Below are positions 22,722-30,591 of a stretch of DNA of 36,286 nt, piece after piece (the first letter of the stretch is position 1; every line of letters starts with the position of its first letter). The translations under genes were made by a program, and so were the position numbers. The stretch comes from Clostridia bacterium. GTDB lineage: Bacteria > Bacillota > Clostridia > UBA1212 > UBA1255. The stretch covers positions 1 to 36,286 of the forward strand of contig JAFWZX010000014.1 in the NCBI GenBank assembly GCA_017517275.1, given 5' to 3'. Under the pieces are notes generated by a model that was not told the origin of the DNA, did not search any database, and was given only the letters and a program-made list of their open reading frames with translations.

Positions 22722-24649
22722 GTCAGCAAAAATTCAAAGCAGGTCAGGGCGGTCCCGGTGCAGGGCCTAACAGGCACGGATTTAGGAAGCCGAAGAACAT
22801 AGGCAAAACATTATTGAGAATGTTTAAATACTTTAAGAAGAACGTAGGCTTGCTCACCATAGCTCTGTTGATGGTGGTGTTCTCCTCTCTTGCAGGTGTT
22901 GCGGGCAATTATCTTTTAAAGCCAATTATTAATAATCTTGATACAGGGATAGGAAGTATTGTAAAGGATGATCTGACAGACGTTGCACTTCAAGCTGCAA
23001 AGAGCAGGATTATGGAATCTTTAGTAGGGTCACTGGCAGTTATGGCAGCGATATACGCTTTAGGAGCTATATTCTCATATTTTTCCAGTCGAATAATGGT
23101 ATCAATCGCTCAAAGGACAACTAATACTATCCGCAGCGAGCTTTTTAACAAGCTTCAAAAATTACCAATCGGATATTTTGACAGTACGCCAAACGGAAGC
23201 ATTATGAGCAGCTTTACTAATGATATGGATAACGTAGGCATGGCCTTAGAACAAAGCTTATCACAGACGATTACTTCCCTTTTTACCGTCGTCGCCACTT
23301 TCATTATGATGCTTGTATTAAGTCCCCTTCTTACTGTCATCGTTGTGCTTATGCTGTTTATTATGTTAAAAATTGTGAAAACGATCGGAGGAAACAGCGC
23401 CAAGTATTTCCGTGAACAACAAAAGTCTCTTGGTGACGTCGACGGTTATATTGAGGAAATGGTAGAAGGTCAGAAAGTTATTAAAGTTTTTAATCACGAA
23501 CAAGCCGCCTGTAAGGAATTTTCAAAGAGAAATGAAGATCTTAAGCATGCGGCAACAAACGCTCAGACTTTTGCCGGCTTGATTATGCCTATTATGGGTA
23601 ATTTATCATATTTTCATTATGCGATCACTGCCGTTGCAGGCGCAATTATGATTGTAAATCCCGGTAATTGGGCGATTTTCGCTGCAATGGATCTGGGAAC
23701 ACTTGCTTCTTTTTTACAGTTCACAAGATCATTTTCACAGCCGATTACACAAATTTCAAATCAAATCAACGTTCTCCTCAGCGCGCTTGCAGGTGCGGAG
23801 AGAATCTTTGAGATTATAGACGTTGAACCGGAGGAAAACAACGGAACTGTAAGGCTATCTGCAAAAGGCGGCGGACTTGCCTGGAAAATACCGGAACAGG
23901 AAGATTTAGTGCCACTTAAGGGCGACGTACGTTTTAACAACGTTACGTTTTCATACGTAAAAGACCAGGTTGTTCTACGTAACGTTTCTTTATATGCCAA
24001 GCCCGGTCAGAAAATCGCCTTTGTCGGCTCAACCGGAGCAGGTAAAACCACTATTACAAATCTAATTAACCGTTTCTACGAGGTACAAGAGGGCACTATT
24101 ACTTACGACGGAATCAACGTGCAGGATATAGATAAAAACGACCTGCGCCGCACAATGGGTATTGTTTTACAGGACGTTCACCTTTTTAAAGGAACAATCC
24201 GTGAAAATATTCGTTACGGCAAATTGGACGCGACTGACAATGAAATTGAACGTGCTGCAAAGATTGCAAATGCACATTCGTTTATATCTCGCCTGCCTGA
24301 CGGATATGACACTATGCTTACCGCAGACGGCACCAATTTGTCACAAGGGCAAAGACAGCTTATTTCTATCGCAAGAGCAGCTGTTTCAGATCCGCCGGTG
24401 CTTATTCTTGACGAAGCAACCAGCTCTATAGATACGAGAACGGAGCGTATGATTGAAAAAGGTATGGACAGTCTGATGTCCGGCAGAACAACCTTCGTTA
24501 TAGCCCACCGTTTATCTACGGTCCGCAATGCAGATGCTATTATGGTATTGGAAAAGGGTGAAATAATCGAGCGCGGTACTCATGAAGATCTGCTGGAATT
24601 AAAAGGCAGATATTACAGCTTATATACAGGTAAGATCGAACTTTCTTAA
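22718..24649 (+). CDS. Heterodimeric ABC exporter half, catalytic ATPase site
   Basis: The 643-residue partner has a Gly/Pro-rich basic N-terminal tail (about 1-25), six membrane helices, and an ATPase domain with canonical Walker A (GSTGAGKTTI), catalytic Glu (VLILDEATSSID) and switch His (VIAHRLSTV). Its signature is LSQGQ rather than LSGGQ, as in TM288. The two halves are thus complementary: this one gives the working Walker A/B and the other gives the canonical signature for the active site. An insertion around residues 380-405, ahead of the ATPase domain, is longer than in the partner. The gene ends in a four-base TTAA overlap with the convergent nadE. Confidence 0.92.
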   Translation: MSQQKFKAGQGGPGAGPNRHGFRKPKNIGKTLLRMFKYFKKNVGLLTIALLMVVFSSLAGVAGNYLLKPIINNLDTGIGSIVKDDLTDVALQAAKSRIMESLVGSLAVMAAIYALGAIFSYFSSRIMVSIAQRTTNTIRSELFNKLQKLPIGYFDSTPNGSIMSSFTNDMDNVGMALEQSLSQTITSLFTVVATFIMMLVLSPLLTVIVVLMLFIMLKIVKTIGGNSAKYFREQQKSLGDVDGYIEEMVEGQKVIKVFNHEQAACKEFSKRNEDLKHAATNAQTFAGLIMPIMGNLSYFHYAITAVAGAIMIVNPGNWAIFAAMDLGTLASFLQFTRSFSQPITQISNQINVLLSALAGAERIFEIIDVEPEENNGTVRLSAKGGGLAWKIPEQEDLVPLKGDVRFNNVTFSYVKDQVVLRNVSLYAKPGQKIAFVGSTGAGKTTITNLINRFYEVQEGTITYDGINVQDIDKNDLRRTMGIVLQDVHLFKGTIRENIRYGKLDATDNEIERAAKIANAHSFISRLPDGYDTMLTADGTNLSQGQRQLISIARAAVSDPPVLILDEATSSIDTRTERMIEKGMDSLMSGRTTFVIAHRLSTVRNADAIMVLEKGEIIERGTHEDLLELKGRYYSLYTGKIELS

Positions 24650-25377
24650 TTGATAAACGGATCAAAAGCCGGCATAAGTTCTAATTTAAAAAGATTCCTG
24701 GTATGCAGTATGTCGATTTTCTGTTTTATATCAGAATCTTCGCAAATTCCCTGTCGAATATATTTATCCAAAACAGCATAGCTGAATCCGATATTCTCTT
24801 CATCTGTTTTGCCGCAAAGTCCATCGGCAGGGACTTTCTCTATCAACTCCACAGGCAGACCCAGCTCATAGCCTATAGCTTTTACTTCCGTAACTGTTAA
24901 TTTTGATAATGGGCTAAAATCCCCTACGCTGTCTCCGTATCTCGTGGAGTATCCAATCCAGTCTTCAGACAGATTGCACGTATTTACTACACGTCCGTTA
25001 AGGCACTGGCTTATTGCATATACGGTTGCCATTCTTATTCTGGGCGGAAGATTTGTATTTGCCTGAGGAGTAAGTCTCAAGTCTGTTATATTGTTTATAA
25101 CTCCGTCCACTGCATCCTTTATATTAACGATATACTTGCGTATTCCAAGATGGTTGACAAGCTTCTCGGCCATGTCAATATCTTTTTGTTCTCCGCATGG
25201 CATCAGCACGCCAACCACTCTGTCTTTACCTAAAGCTTCCGCACATAAAGCAGCTGCCACTGAGCTATCTTTTCCGCCTGAGATTCCAAGCACTGCGCAA
25301 CACCCCGGACCGTTTTTTTCAAAGAACTCCCGTATCCATTGTACACATTTACTTTTTACTTCATTTGCATTAAACAT
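24646..25377 (-). CDS. nadE: NAD synthase, NH3-dependent type
   Basis: The 243-residue protein has the ATP-pyrophosphatase P-loop in VLGISGGKDSSVAAALCAEA near residue 33, then LPPRIRMATVYAIS and CNLSEDWIGYSTRYGDSVGDFSPL, the regions that bind deamido-NAD and the adenylate. It amidates deamido-NAD+ to NAD+ with ATP and ammonia. There is no nitrilase-type glutaminase domain, so it uses free ammonia or an outside source. The start at 25377 has GAGGGTG upstream. It is monocistronic and convergent with the ABC exporter, sharing four stop-region bases. Confidence 0.92.
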   Translation of the reverse strand: MFNANEVKSKCVQWIREFFEKNGPGCCAVLGISGGKDSSVAAALCAEALGKDRVVGVLMPCGEQKDIDMAEKLVNHLGIRKYIVNIKDAVDGVINNITDLRLTPQANTNLPPRIRMATVYAISQCLNGRVVNTCNLSEDWIGYSTRYGDSVGDFSPLSKLTVTEVKAIGYELGLPVELIEKVPADGLCGKTDEENIGFSYAVLDKYIRQGICEDSDIKQKIDILHTRNLFKLELMPAFDPFIN

Positions 25378-25409
25378 AGACTTCACCCTCTGTACACATT
25401 GTATAAAGT

Positions 25410-25439
25410 ATTTTATCATAACTGTATTTATTAATACAA
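25410..25439 (-). promoter_or_regulatory. Probable nadE promoter
   Basis: On the minus strand TTGTAT and TAAAAT are separated by 18 bases, with the -10 box about 33 bases before the nadE ATG. Confidence 0.45.
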
Positions 25440-25463
25440 ATATATCTCTATTGGAGAATGCGT

Positions 25464-25492
25464 TTGACTTTCTTTTTTGTTTTGACTAATAT
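25464..25492 (+). promoter_or_regulatory. mntP promoter
   Basis: TTGACT and TAATAT are separated by 17 bases. Transcription would begin near 25499, which rules out the ATG at 25493 and supports the start at 25520. I see no manganese (yybP-ykoY) riboswitch in the short leader. Confidence 0.75.
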
Positions 25493-25519
25493 ATGGTGAC
25501 TTTGTTAGTGGAGGCATAT

Positions 25520-26104
25520 ATGCAACTATCTTTCGATTTCTTTTTATATAGTTTTTTGTTGGGTATCGGTCTTGCGATGGATGCTTTCTCTGTCTCCCTG
25601 GTCAGCGGCTTGAGCGAGCCTGCCATGAGAAAGAAACGAATGGCTTTCGTCTCGTTTATCTTTTCTTTTTTTCAGACGGCCATGCCTTTTATCGGATGGA
25701 TATGTGTGTCTACTGTCGCAAAATATTTTTCTTTTTTTGATAAATGCATTCCCTGGATTGCACTGGTGCTGTTATCGTATATCGGGGGAAAAATGTTGTA
25801 TGAAGGAATAAAGAACAAAGACTGCAATGATGAAAAGCCTGCAATAGGATTTGCTGCACTTATTATTCAAGGAATTGCCACGTCAATAGATGCGCTGTCT
25901 GTGGGTTTTACAATCAGCAAATACACTTTGCCCAATGCACTTCTTTGCAGTATTCTTATAGGCGTCATAACGTTTTTTATATGTTTCGCAGGTATTATAA
26001 TTGGTAAAAAAGCCGGAGCAAGATTATCCGGCAAAGCAACGATTCTGGGAGGCGGCATTTTGCTTTTCATCGGTCTTGAAATTTTTATCACAAGTTGGTT
26101 CTAA
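25520..26104 (+). CDS. mntP: Manganese efflux pump MntP (DUF204)
   Basis: The 194-residue membrane protein has six hydrophobic segments and the two internal repeats of this family, each with a charged Asp motif in a helix: GIGLAMDAFSVSLVSGL near residue 16 and GIATSIDALSVGFTISK near residue 125. These Asp residues line the Mn2+ path in MntP. The start at 25520 has GGAGG six bases upstream and lies about 20 bases after the predicted transcription start. It exports Mn2+ and protects against overload. The next gene, an Fe-S serine dehydratase, is 80 bases downstream behind an inverted repeat. Confidence 0.92.
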   Translation: MQLSFDFFLYSFLLGIGLAMDAFSVSLVSGLSEPAMRKKRMAFVSFIFSFFQTAMPFIGWICVSTVAKYFSFFDKCIPWIALVLLSYIGGKMLYEGIKNKDCNDEKPAIGFAALIIQGIATSIDALSVGFTISKYTLPNALLCSILIGVITFFICFAGIIIGKKAGARLSGKATILGGGILLFIGLEIFITSWF

Positions 26105-26109
26105 AGAGT

Positions 26110-26155
26110 TATTTTAGCATGAGTCTTTATTCTGTTTAAAACCTGTGCTAAAATA
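26110..26155. promoter_or_regulatory. Inverted repeat between mntP and the serine dehydratase gene
   Basis: TATTTTAGCA and TGCTAAAATA form perfect 10-bp arms around a 26-base centre. The second arm is not followed by a T run, so a terminator is unlikely. It ends 30 bases before the next ATG and could be an operator pair or a leader RNA hairpin. Confidence 0.45.
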
Positions 26156-26184
26156 CTTCCTACATCACTATAGGGAGCTTATAC

Positions 26185-27444
26185 ATGAACTTTTCTAACA
26201 ATAACGACAATAAAATGCCCCAAGGCAACACGGCCGTAGGTATGACTTCTATTGCACATATATATAAGATTGGCCGAGGTCCTTCAAGTTCACATACTAT
26301 AGGACCTGAGAAAGCTTGTAATATTTTCAAATCCAAGTATCCTACAGCAAATAAATTTACTGTAATCCTTTATGGATCGCTGGCAAAGACAGGCAAAGGT
26401 CACGGAACTGACACTGTAATTAAGAAAACTTTTGCACCGGTAGAGTGTGAGATTACGTTTGATATAGAAAAAAAAGATCTTCCCCATCCGAATACTATGG
26501 AGCTTGCAGCCTTTGAAAATTCGAAGGAAATCGCTAAAACAACTGTCCTGAGTATCGGCGGAGGAAATATCTTTTTTGAAGATTCATTAGTAGAGTCGGA
26601 GCCGATTGTTTATCCCCATAATAAGTTTATTGATATTGAAGCATATTGCAGCGATAACAATATGCGCCTATGGGAATACGTTGTCCAGCATGAAGGCCAG
26701 CAAATTGAATCGTATTTAGAAACCGTGTGGACTTCTATGAAGGACTCTATAAAAATAGGTCTTCGAAGTGAAGGGATTCTGCCCGGTGGTCTGGAATTAC
26801 AAAGGAAGGCAAAGACACTTTATAACAGTCAGCATATAGATGAAACTCCCGAGACAAAACAAAACAGAAAGGTGTGTTCATACGCTTTTGCCGTAAGCGA
26901 GCAGAATGCTGCAGGTGAAACGATAGTAACAGCTCCTACGTGCGGAGCTGCCGGTGTATTGCCCGCCGTTTTGTATTATCACCAGGTAAAAAATAGATAT
27001 AGCGACGAGCAAATTATCCATGCACTGATGACTGCCGGCTTAATAGGTAATCTGATAAAGACAAATGCTTCTATATCAGGTGCCGAATGCGGATGTCAGG
27101 CCGAAATAGGTAGTGCCTGTGCTATGGCGGCCGCTGCGCTTGCCGAATTATTTGATCTTAGCATTGACAAGATAGAATATGCGGCTGAAATTGCGATAGA
27201 GCATCATCTTGGCCTTACGTGTGATCCGATCTGCGGTTTGGTTCAGATTCCGTGTATTGAAAGAAATGCAGTTGCCGCTATGCGCGCGATAAATGCCGTG
27301 AGCCTTGCAAGCTTTCTTTGGAGCACCAGGAAAATCTCTTTGGACAATGTTATTCAAACGATGAAGGAGACAGGCCATGATTTATCATCTCCATATAAAG
27401 AAACCTCAGAGGCAGGTCTTGCAAAAATTAAAATCCAAATATAA
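26185..27444 (+). CDS. L-serine dehydratase (L-serine ammonia-lyase), Fe-S dependent, single chain
   Basis: The 419-residue protein deaminates L-serine to pyruvate and ammonia with a [4Fe-4S] cluster and no PLP. The N-terminal beta-type domain carries GRGPSSSHTIGP near residue 30, and the alpha-type domain carries APTCGAAGVLPAVLYY, GAECGCQAEIGSACAM and CDPICGLVQIPCIERNA, with the candidate cluster cysteines. Both parts are in one chain, as in SdaA, rather than two subunits as in many Firmicutes. The protein ends KIKIQI with no C-terminal cysteine, although a C-terminal Cys acts as cluster ligand in the studied Legionella enzyme. The start has AGGGAGC seven bases upstream. Pyruvate made here could feed ferredoxin reduction and then the hydrogenase. 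Confidence 0.9.
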   Translation: MNFSNNNDNKMPQGNTAVGMTSIAHIYKIGRGPSSSHTIGPEKACNIFKSKYPTANKFTVILYGSLAKTGKGHGTDTVIKKTFAPVECEITFDIEKKDLPHPNTMELAAFENSKEIAKTTVLSIGGGNIFFEDSLVESEPIVYPHNKFIDIEAYCSDNNMRLWEYVVQHEGQQIESYLETVWTSMKDSIKIGLRSEGILPGGLELQRKAKTLYNSQHIDETPETKQNRKVCSYAFAVSEQNAAGETIVTAPTCGAAGVLPAVLYYHQVKNRYSDEQIIHALMTAGLIGNLIKTNASISGAECGCQAEIGSACAMAAAALAELFDLSIDKIEYAAEIAIEHHLGLTCDPICGLVQIPCIERNAVAAMRAINAVSLASFLWSTRKISLDNVIQTMKETGHDLSSPYKETSEAGLAKIKIQI

Positions 27445-27450
27445 CATATC

Positions 27451-27485
27451 GAAAAAGGCTCGCAGAACTTGCGAGCCTTAAATTT
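27451..27485. terminator. Bidirectional terminator between serine dehydratase and lipoprotein 1
   Basis: A perfect 10-bp stem (AAGGCTCGCA with TGCGAGCCTT) has a 5-base loop. The minus strand continues with TTTTTCG and the plus strand with TAAATTTT, so it can end both convergent genes. Confidence 0.85.
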
Positions 27486-27521
27486 TACATTTGATTATTA
27501 AATTAATCGTAGTACGTACCG

Positions 27522-28334
27522 TTATAATTCATCGACTTCAGTAGCTTTATCAATATTAAAGCCCGAGGGAACAGGAATCTTATAGTTTGGACCAAGAAGC
27601 TCGGATTCAACTAATATTTCCAAATACATATTAGCAACCACATCCGAGGTTCTCAATCTAAAATTAAGTCTCATTTCCAAGGAGTCTAAAAAGAATTTAT
27701 CATTTACAGTCATAACTACATTAAAAGTATTAACCGTAATATTCTCGCCATTTGTATCTATTTCCGAGTTAATGCCGGAAAGCAGTTTATTTGCAAATTC
27801 ATTATCTGACTTAGGATCTAACTTAACAGCAATTTTATACGTACCGTCATCTTCAACTGTGTATTTCGTTTCCTTTGCGTCTTTGATAATATCACTTACG
27901 TTTTTTAATGAAACACTTGCATTATCTGTTGTTTCCTCTAAAGTTGTCTTCGTTTTATACGTTAAGCCATTGGAAACTGAGTACAGATAGCCATTTTTGA
28001 AATACACTGTCGACTTTGCATCAGGGGCACCGGGCGAGCTTGCTGTAGTAACGACGGATGCAATTTGCTCCGTTGCGGTTTCTTTTAAAAGAATCTCAAC
28101 CACTGTCTTTAGGCTGCCACTTTGGCCGCTTACGGTAACCCTTTCTACCGCACTTACCGTTATTTTAAAAGCGTTGTCGTCGTAGCCTATTTTTGCTCTA
28201 TGATCCACTAAAGCTAAGAGATCAGCTGCTGCAATCTCTTCTGGATTTTTATTTTTCAAGCCGTCATCTGAAGAACAGGAAACAAGGCAGAAAATAAGTA
28301 CAGTCGAAAGAAATAAACATAATAACCTCTTCAT
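27522..28334 (-). CDS. Lipoprotein of unknown function (copy 1 of a tandem pair)
   Basis: The 270-residue product has a lipoprotein signal with lipobox LVSC (Cys20). The body is beta-strand rich and resembles outer-surface lipid-binding lipoproteins in which long sheets alternate polar and hydrophobic residues, but I cannot name a family. Landmarks are a helix (ADLLALVDHRAKIGYDDNAF, near residue 42), KSTVYFKNGYLYSVSNGLTY near residue 110 and a C-terminal PNYKIPVPSGFNIDKATEV. It is clearly a paralogue of the gene at 28478, sharing the signal peptide, the YFKN-YLYSV-G-TYK-KTT core and the ending. AGGGGGG lies seven bases before the start. It has its own promoter and terminator. Confidence 0.85.
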   Translation of the reverse strand: MKRLLCLFLSTVLIFCLVSCSSDDGLKNKNPEEIAAADLLALVDHRAKIGYDDNAFKITVSAVERVTVSGQSGSLKTVVEILLKETATEQIASVVTTASSPGAPDAKSTVYFKNGYLYSVSNGLTYKTKTTLEETTDNASVSLKNVSDIIKDAKETKYTVEDDGTYKIAVKLDPKSDNEFANKLLSGINSEIDTNGENITVNTFNVVMTVNDKFFLDSLEMRLNFRLRTSDVVANMYLEILVESELLGPNYKIPVPSGFNIDKATEVDEL

Positions 28335-28359
28335 AATATACCCCCCTACTTTTTTGATA

Positions 28360-28388
28360 AATATAACAAGTTATTTTATTCGTGTCAA
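28360..28388 (-). promoter_or_regulatory. Promoter of lipoprotein copy 1
   Basis: On the minus strand TTGACA and TATATT are separated by 17 bases. Boxes and most of the spacer are identical to those of copy 2. Confidence 0.8.
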
Positions 28389-28400
28389 CCAAAAATGTAC

Positions 28401-28431
28401 GAAAAAGGCTCACATAACTTGCGAGCCTTAA
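28401..28431 (-). terminator. Terminator of lipoprotein copy 2
   Basis: Duplicate of the hairpin at 27455-27479. One stem base has changed (CGCA to CACA on the plus strand), which leaves a G-U wobble in the minus-strand RNA, so the stem still forms and is followed by TTTTTCG. Confidence 0.75.
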
Positions 28432-28477
28432 ATTATCATCTGATTATTAAATTAATCAATAGATGTCTTGTTACAAC

Positions 28478-29299
28478 TTATTGAATCTCTGTAGCATTTT
28501 CAACGTTAATGCCTGCAGGAACAGTAATTTCATAGTCAGAACCGAGAAGTTCACATGTAGAAACAACGTCAAATATCATATCAACAGCACCCACACCGTC
28601 CATTTGCGCACTAAGATCAATATTCATCTTCAAAGAGGATAAAATATAGTCTGCAGAAATAATAATCTCTGCACCAATCTTTTTAATTGTAATGTTTTCG
28701 TCCTTTGTGCCTGAGCCTGCTCCGAAGCCTGCTATAAGATCATTTACAAGCGCGTTGTCTGATTTGGGATCTAATTCCACAACAATCTTATACGTACCGT
28801 CAGCTTCAACTGTAAGCTTCGTATCCTTTGCCCCTTTAACAATGTCGTTTGCATCGCCCGACGTAGTATTTGCAGCACCTGTTGCAGCTTCAAAAGTAGT
28901 TTTCTTTTTGTATGTTACGCCATTAACAACTGAATATAGATAGTTGTTTTTGAAGTATTCTGCTGTCTCCATCTCGGGATTACCGGGCAAACTAACGGTA
29001 GTAACTACAGAAGCGATTTTATCTGTACCGGTCTCCTTCATTTGCATTACACTCTTTTGAACTATGTCGCTGGTGGTGCCATTGATTGTAGTCTTCGCCG
29101 TCATATTCGTTGTTACTTTATATGCGTTGTCGCCATAGCCTGCTTGTTCTTTTTGATTTACCAAAGCCAAAAGTTCAGAAACAGTAATATCTTTCGAATC
29201 TTTGTTGCCTGAGCCTTCTCCTGAACCTTCTCCTGAGTCACATGAAACGAGACAGAAAATAAGTAATACTGAAAGGAATAAACATAGTAACTTTTTCAT
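28478..29299 (-). CDS. Lipoprotein of unknown function (copy 2 of a tandem pair)
   Basis: The start at 29299 has AGGAGG eight bases upstream and gives a 273-residue lipoprotein (lipobox LVSC, Cys20); a longer open frame to 29509 runs through the promoter. After the Cys comes a Gly/Ser/Glu linker (SGEGSGEGSGNK) that copy 1 lacks. The body follows copy 1: SELLALVNQKEQAGYGDNAY, AEYFKNNYLYSVVNGVTYKK, then KLTVEADGTYKIVVELDPKS and the ending GSDYEITVPAGINVENATE. The sequence identity is moderate, so the duplication is not very recent or the genes evolve fast. No family is recognised. A surface role in ligand binding is a guess from the beta-rich pattern only. Confidence 0.85.
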   Translation of the reverse strand: MKKLLCLFLSVLLIFCLVSCDSGEGSGEGSGNKDSKDITVSELLALVNQKEQAGYGDNAYKVTTNMTAKTTINGTTSDIVQKSVMQMKETGTDKIASVVTTVSLPGNPEMETAEYFKNNYLYSVVNGVTYKKKTTFEAATGAANTTSGDANDIVKGAKDTKLTVEADGTYKIVVELDPKSDNALVNDLIAGFGAGSGTKDENITIKKIGAEIIISADYILSSLKMNIDLSAQMDGVGAVDMIFDVVSTCELLGSDYEITVPAGINVENATEIQ

Positions 29300-29323
29300 A
29301 ATATACCTCCTACTTTTTTGATA

Positions 29324-29352
29324 AATATAACAATATATTTTATTCGTGTCAA
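29324..29352 (-). promoter_or_regulatory. Promoter of lipoprotein copy 2
   Basis: On the minus strand TTGACA and TATATT are separated by 17 bases, matching the promoter of copy 1. Confidence 0.8.
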
Positions 29353-29420
29353 CAGAAAAAAGAAAAAACTTTTTCATCATACTGCATTTTCTCGTAATAT
29401 CCCACGTTCCTGTATACAAG

Positions 29421-30503
29421 TCAATTTTTTTCCAATATATGTTTGATGAACGTTTCGATAATATTGGCCATACGTATAAAGCCGGCATCATTAGGATGAA
29501 TGCTGTCAACTGTCATTTCATATTGGTTGGGTCCTGTCTGGAAGCTAAGTCCGTCTATAAAGTAGACGTTCTTGTCACCGGATGCGCGAGCTTTGAGATA
29601 CGAGGTCATTATAACGTCACGGCACATAGACAAATTCTCAAAATCCTTTGGATTGGTCCAATAATCAGGACGGGTTATCATTATATACGGAACTTTACTG
29701 TTAACTTTGCGTACTGTTTCATAGAATTTATAATGTGTCTGTGCAAGATAATCTGCAGTAGGTGCGTTGTGGTCATAATCACAAACAAATATACTGGTAG
29801 GAAGTTTTGCAAGATAGTCAGCAAGAACCGGCTCCCCTTTCGCCTGACCGGAGAAACCGATATTTCTGAAATCTATGTTAAGATCCCGGGAAATTATCGC
29901 AGGATATGTGTTGCCGGGGCGCGTTGCGGCAGTGCCGTGAACTATTGATGAACCGTAAAATGTTACAGGCTCAATATCACGGTACGGCTTTGGTCTGTCA
30001 ATCAAAGAGCCGGGCTTTAAGCCAATCTCAAGACTTTGTACAACAGCATGTACAGGGAAATTAATTGTATAAGAGCGCATGTTGTCTTGCCCTAACATAA
30101 TAATCTGCTCGTATGAATCCACCATATCAAAAGGCATACGAAATTCTTTAATAAAACGACTTCCGAATTCTCCGTCAACGTATAAATCAAAGCCGGCTGT
30201 CGAGATCATAGTAAGATGAGAAGAACGGCCTACAGCAAGATATTTTGCACGAATTGCAATATATGAGGAATCTGTGCTGAAACGCACTCTTATGCCTGCA
30301 CTTTCACGGCTGAGACTTCTAACACCATTGGACGTAGCAGCCGCTATTTCATCCGGAAGTCGGTGAAAATAATCTGACTTTTCCGATTCGTATAAGCCGT
30401 GCAACATAAAAGGAGCACTTTTTACGTCGTGCCACTGCACCTCTACATTTCCTATTGTAGTATTTACGATCATGTTTTTATCAATTTCAATATACGATTC
30501 CAT
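29421..30503 (-). CDS. SGNH/GDSL hydrolase with N-terminal GxDLY domain (putative carbohydrate esterase)
   Basis: The 360-residue protein begins with a beta-rich domain ending in AGFDLYVDG near residue 125, the GxDLY motif. The SGNH hydrolase follows: TFYGSSIVHGTAATRPGNTYP (block I, nucleophile Ser), NIGFSGQAKGEP (block II Gly), DYDHNAPT (block III Asn) and DSIHPNDAGF (catalytic Asp-His). Proteins with this pair of domains are annotated as acyl-esterases, often acting on acetylated polysaccharides. No signal peptide is visible, so it is probably cytoplasmic and would act on imported oligosaccharides. The start at 30503 has GGAGG seven bases upstream. Its promoter at 30546-30575 carries two neighbouring palindromes. 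Confidence 0.85.
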   Translation of the reverse strand: MESYIEIDKNMIVNTTIGNVEVQWHDVKSAPFMLHGLYESEKSDYFHRLPDEIAAATSNGVRSLSRESAGIRVRFSTDSSYIAIRAKYLAVGRSSHLTMISTAGFDLYVDGEFGSRFIKEFRMPFDMVDSYEQIIMLGQDNMRSYTINFPVHAVVQSLEIGLKPGSLIDRPKPYRDIEPVTFYGSSIVHGTAATRPGNTYPAIISRDLNIDFRNIGFSGQAKGEPVLADYLAKLPTSIFVCDYDHNAPTADYLAQTHYKFYETVRKVNSKVPYIMITRPDYWTNPKDFENLSMCRDVIMTSYLKARASGDKNVYFIDGLSFQTGPNQYEMTVDSIHPNDAGFIRMANIIETFIKHILEKN

Positions 30504-30531
30504 GCATAAACCTCCATGTTTTGAGAGTCTG

Positions 30532-30546
30532 TCCACAGTATGTGGA
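30532..30546. promoter_or_regulatory. Palindrome downstream of the SGNH promoter -10 box
   Basis: TCCACA and TGTGGA flank three bases. The centre lies 17 bases from that of the next palindrome, close to one and a half helical turns. Confidence 0.5.
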
Positions 30547-30575
30547 TTATACCAATATGGTATATTCAAGGTCAA
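30546..30575 (-). promoter_or_regulatory. Promoter of the SGNH hydrolase gene
   Basis: On the minus strand TTGACC and TATAAT are separated by 18 bases, about 43 bases before the start codon. Confidence 0.7.
30549..30563. promoter_or_regulatory. Palindrome overlapping the SGNH promoter -10 box
   Basis: ATACCA and TGGTAT flank three bases and cover half of the -10 box, so a bound protein would exclude RNA polymerase. No regulator gene lies next to it. Confidence 0.5.
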
Positions 30576-30591
30576 TGGTTCATCGGATAAT

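Larger units (their letters stand above)
27450..28389 (-). repeat. Tandem duplication, copy 1 (terminator, lipoprotein gene, promoter)
   Basis: This unit starts with CGAAAAAGGCTC and ends with GTGTCAAC; the same order of elements recurs at 28400-29353, about 950 bases later. Shared parts are the terminator, the sequence after it (TGATTATTAAATTAATC), the lipoprotein gene, its leader and the promoter. Confidence 0.85.
28400..29353 (-). repeat. Tandem duplication, copy 2 (terminator, lipoprotein gene, promoter)
   Basis: Second copy of the unit at 27450-28389, in the same orientation. The non-coding ends are nearly identical to copy 1 while the coding parts have diverged clearly. Confidence 0.85.

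Noticed and set aside
25378-25519. Manganese riboswitch upstream of mntP
   Set aside because: The predicted transcription start leaves a leader of only about 20 bases, too short for a yybP-ykoY element.
29346-29948. Plus-strand open frame of 200 codons
   Set aside because: It lies antisense to the SGNH hydrolase gene, which has clear catalytic motifs and a ribosome site; the antisense product has no recognisable features.
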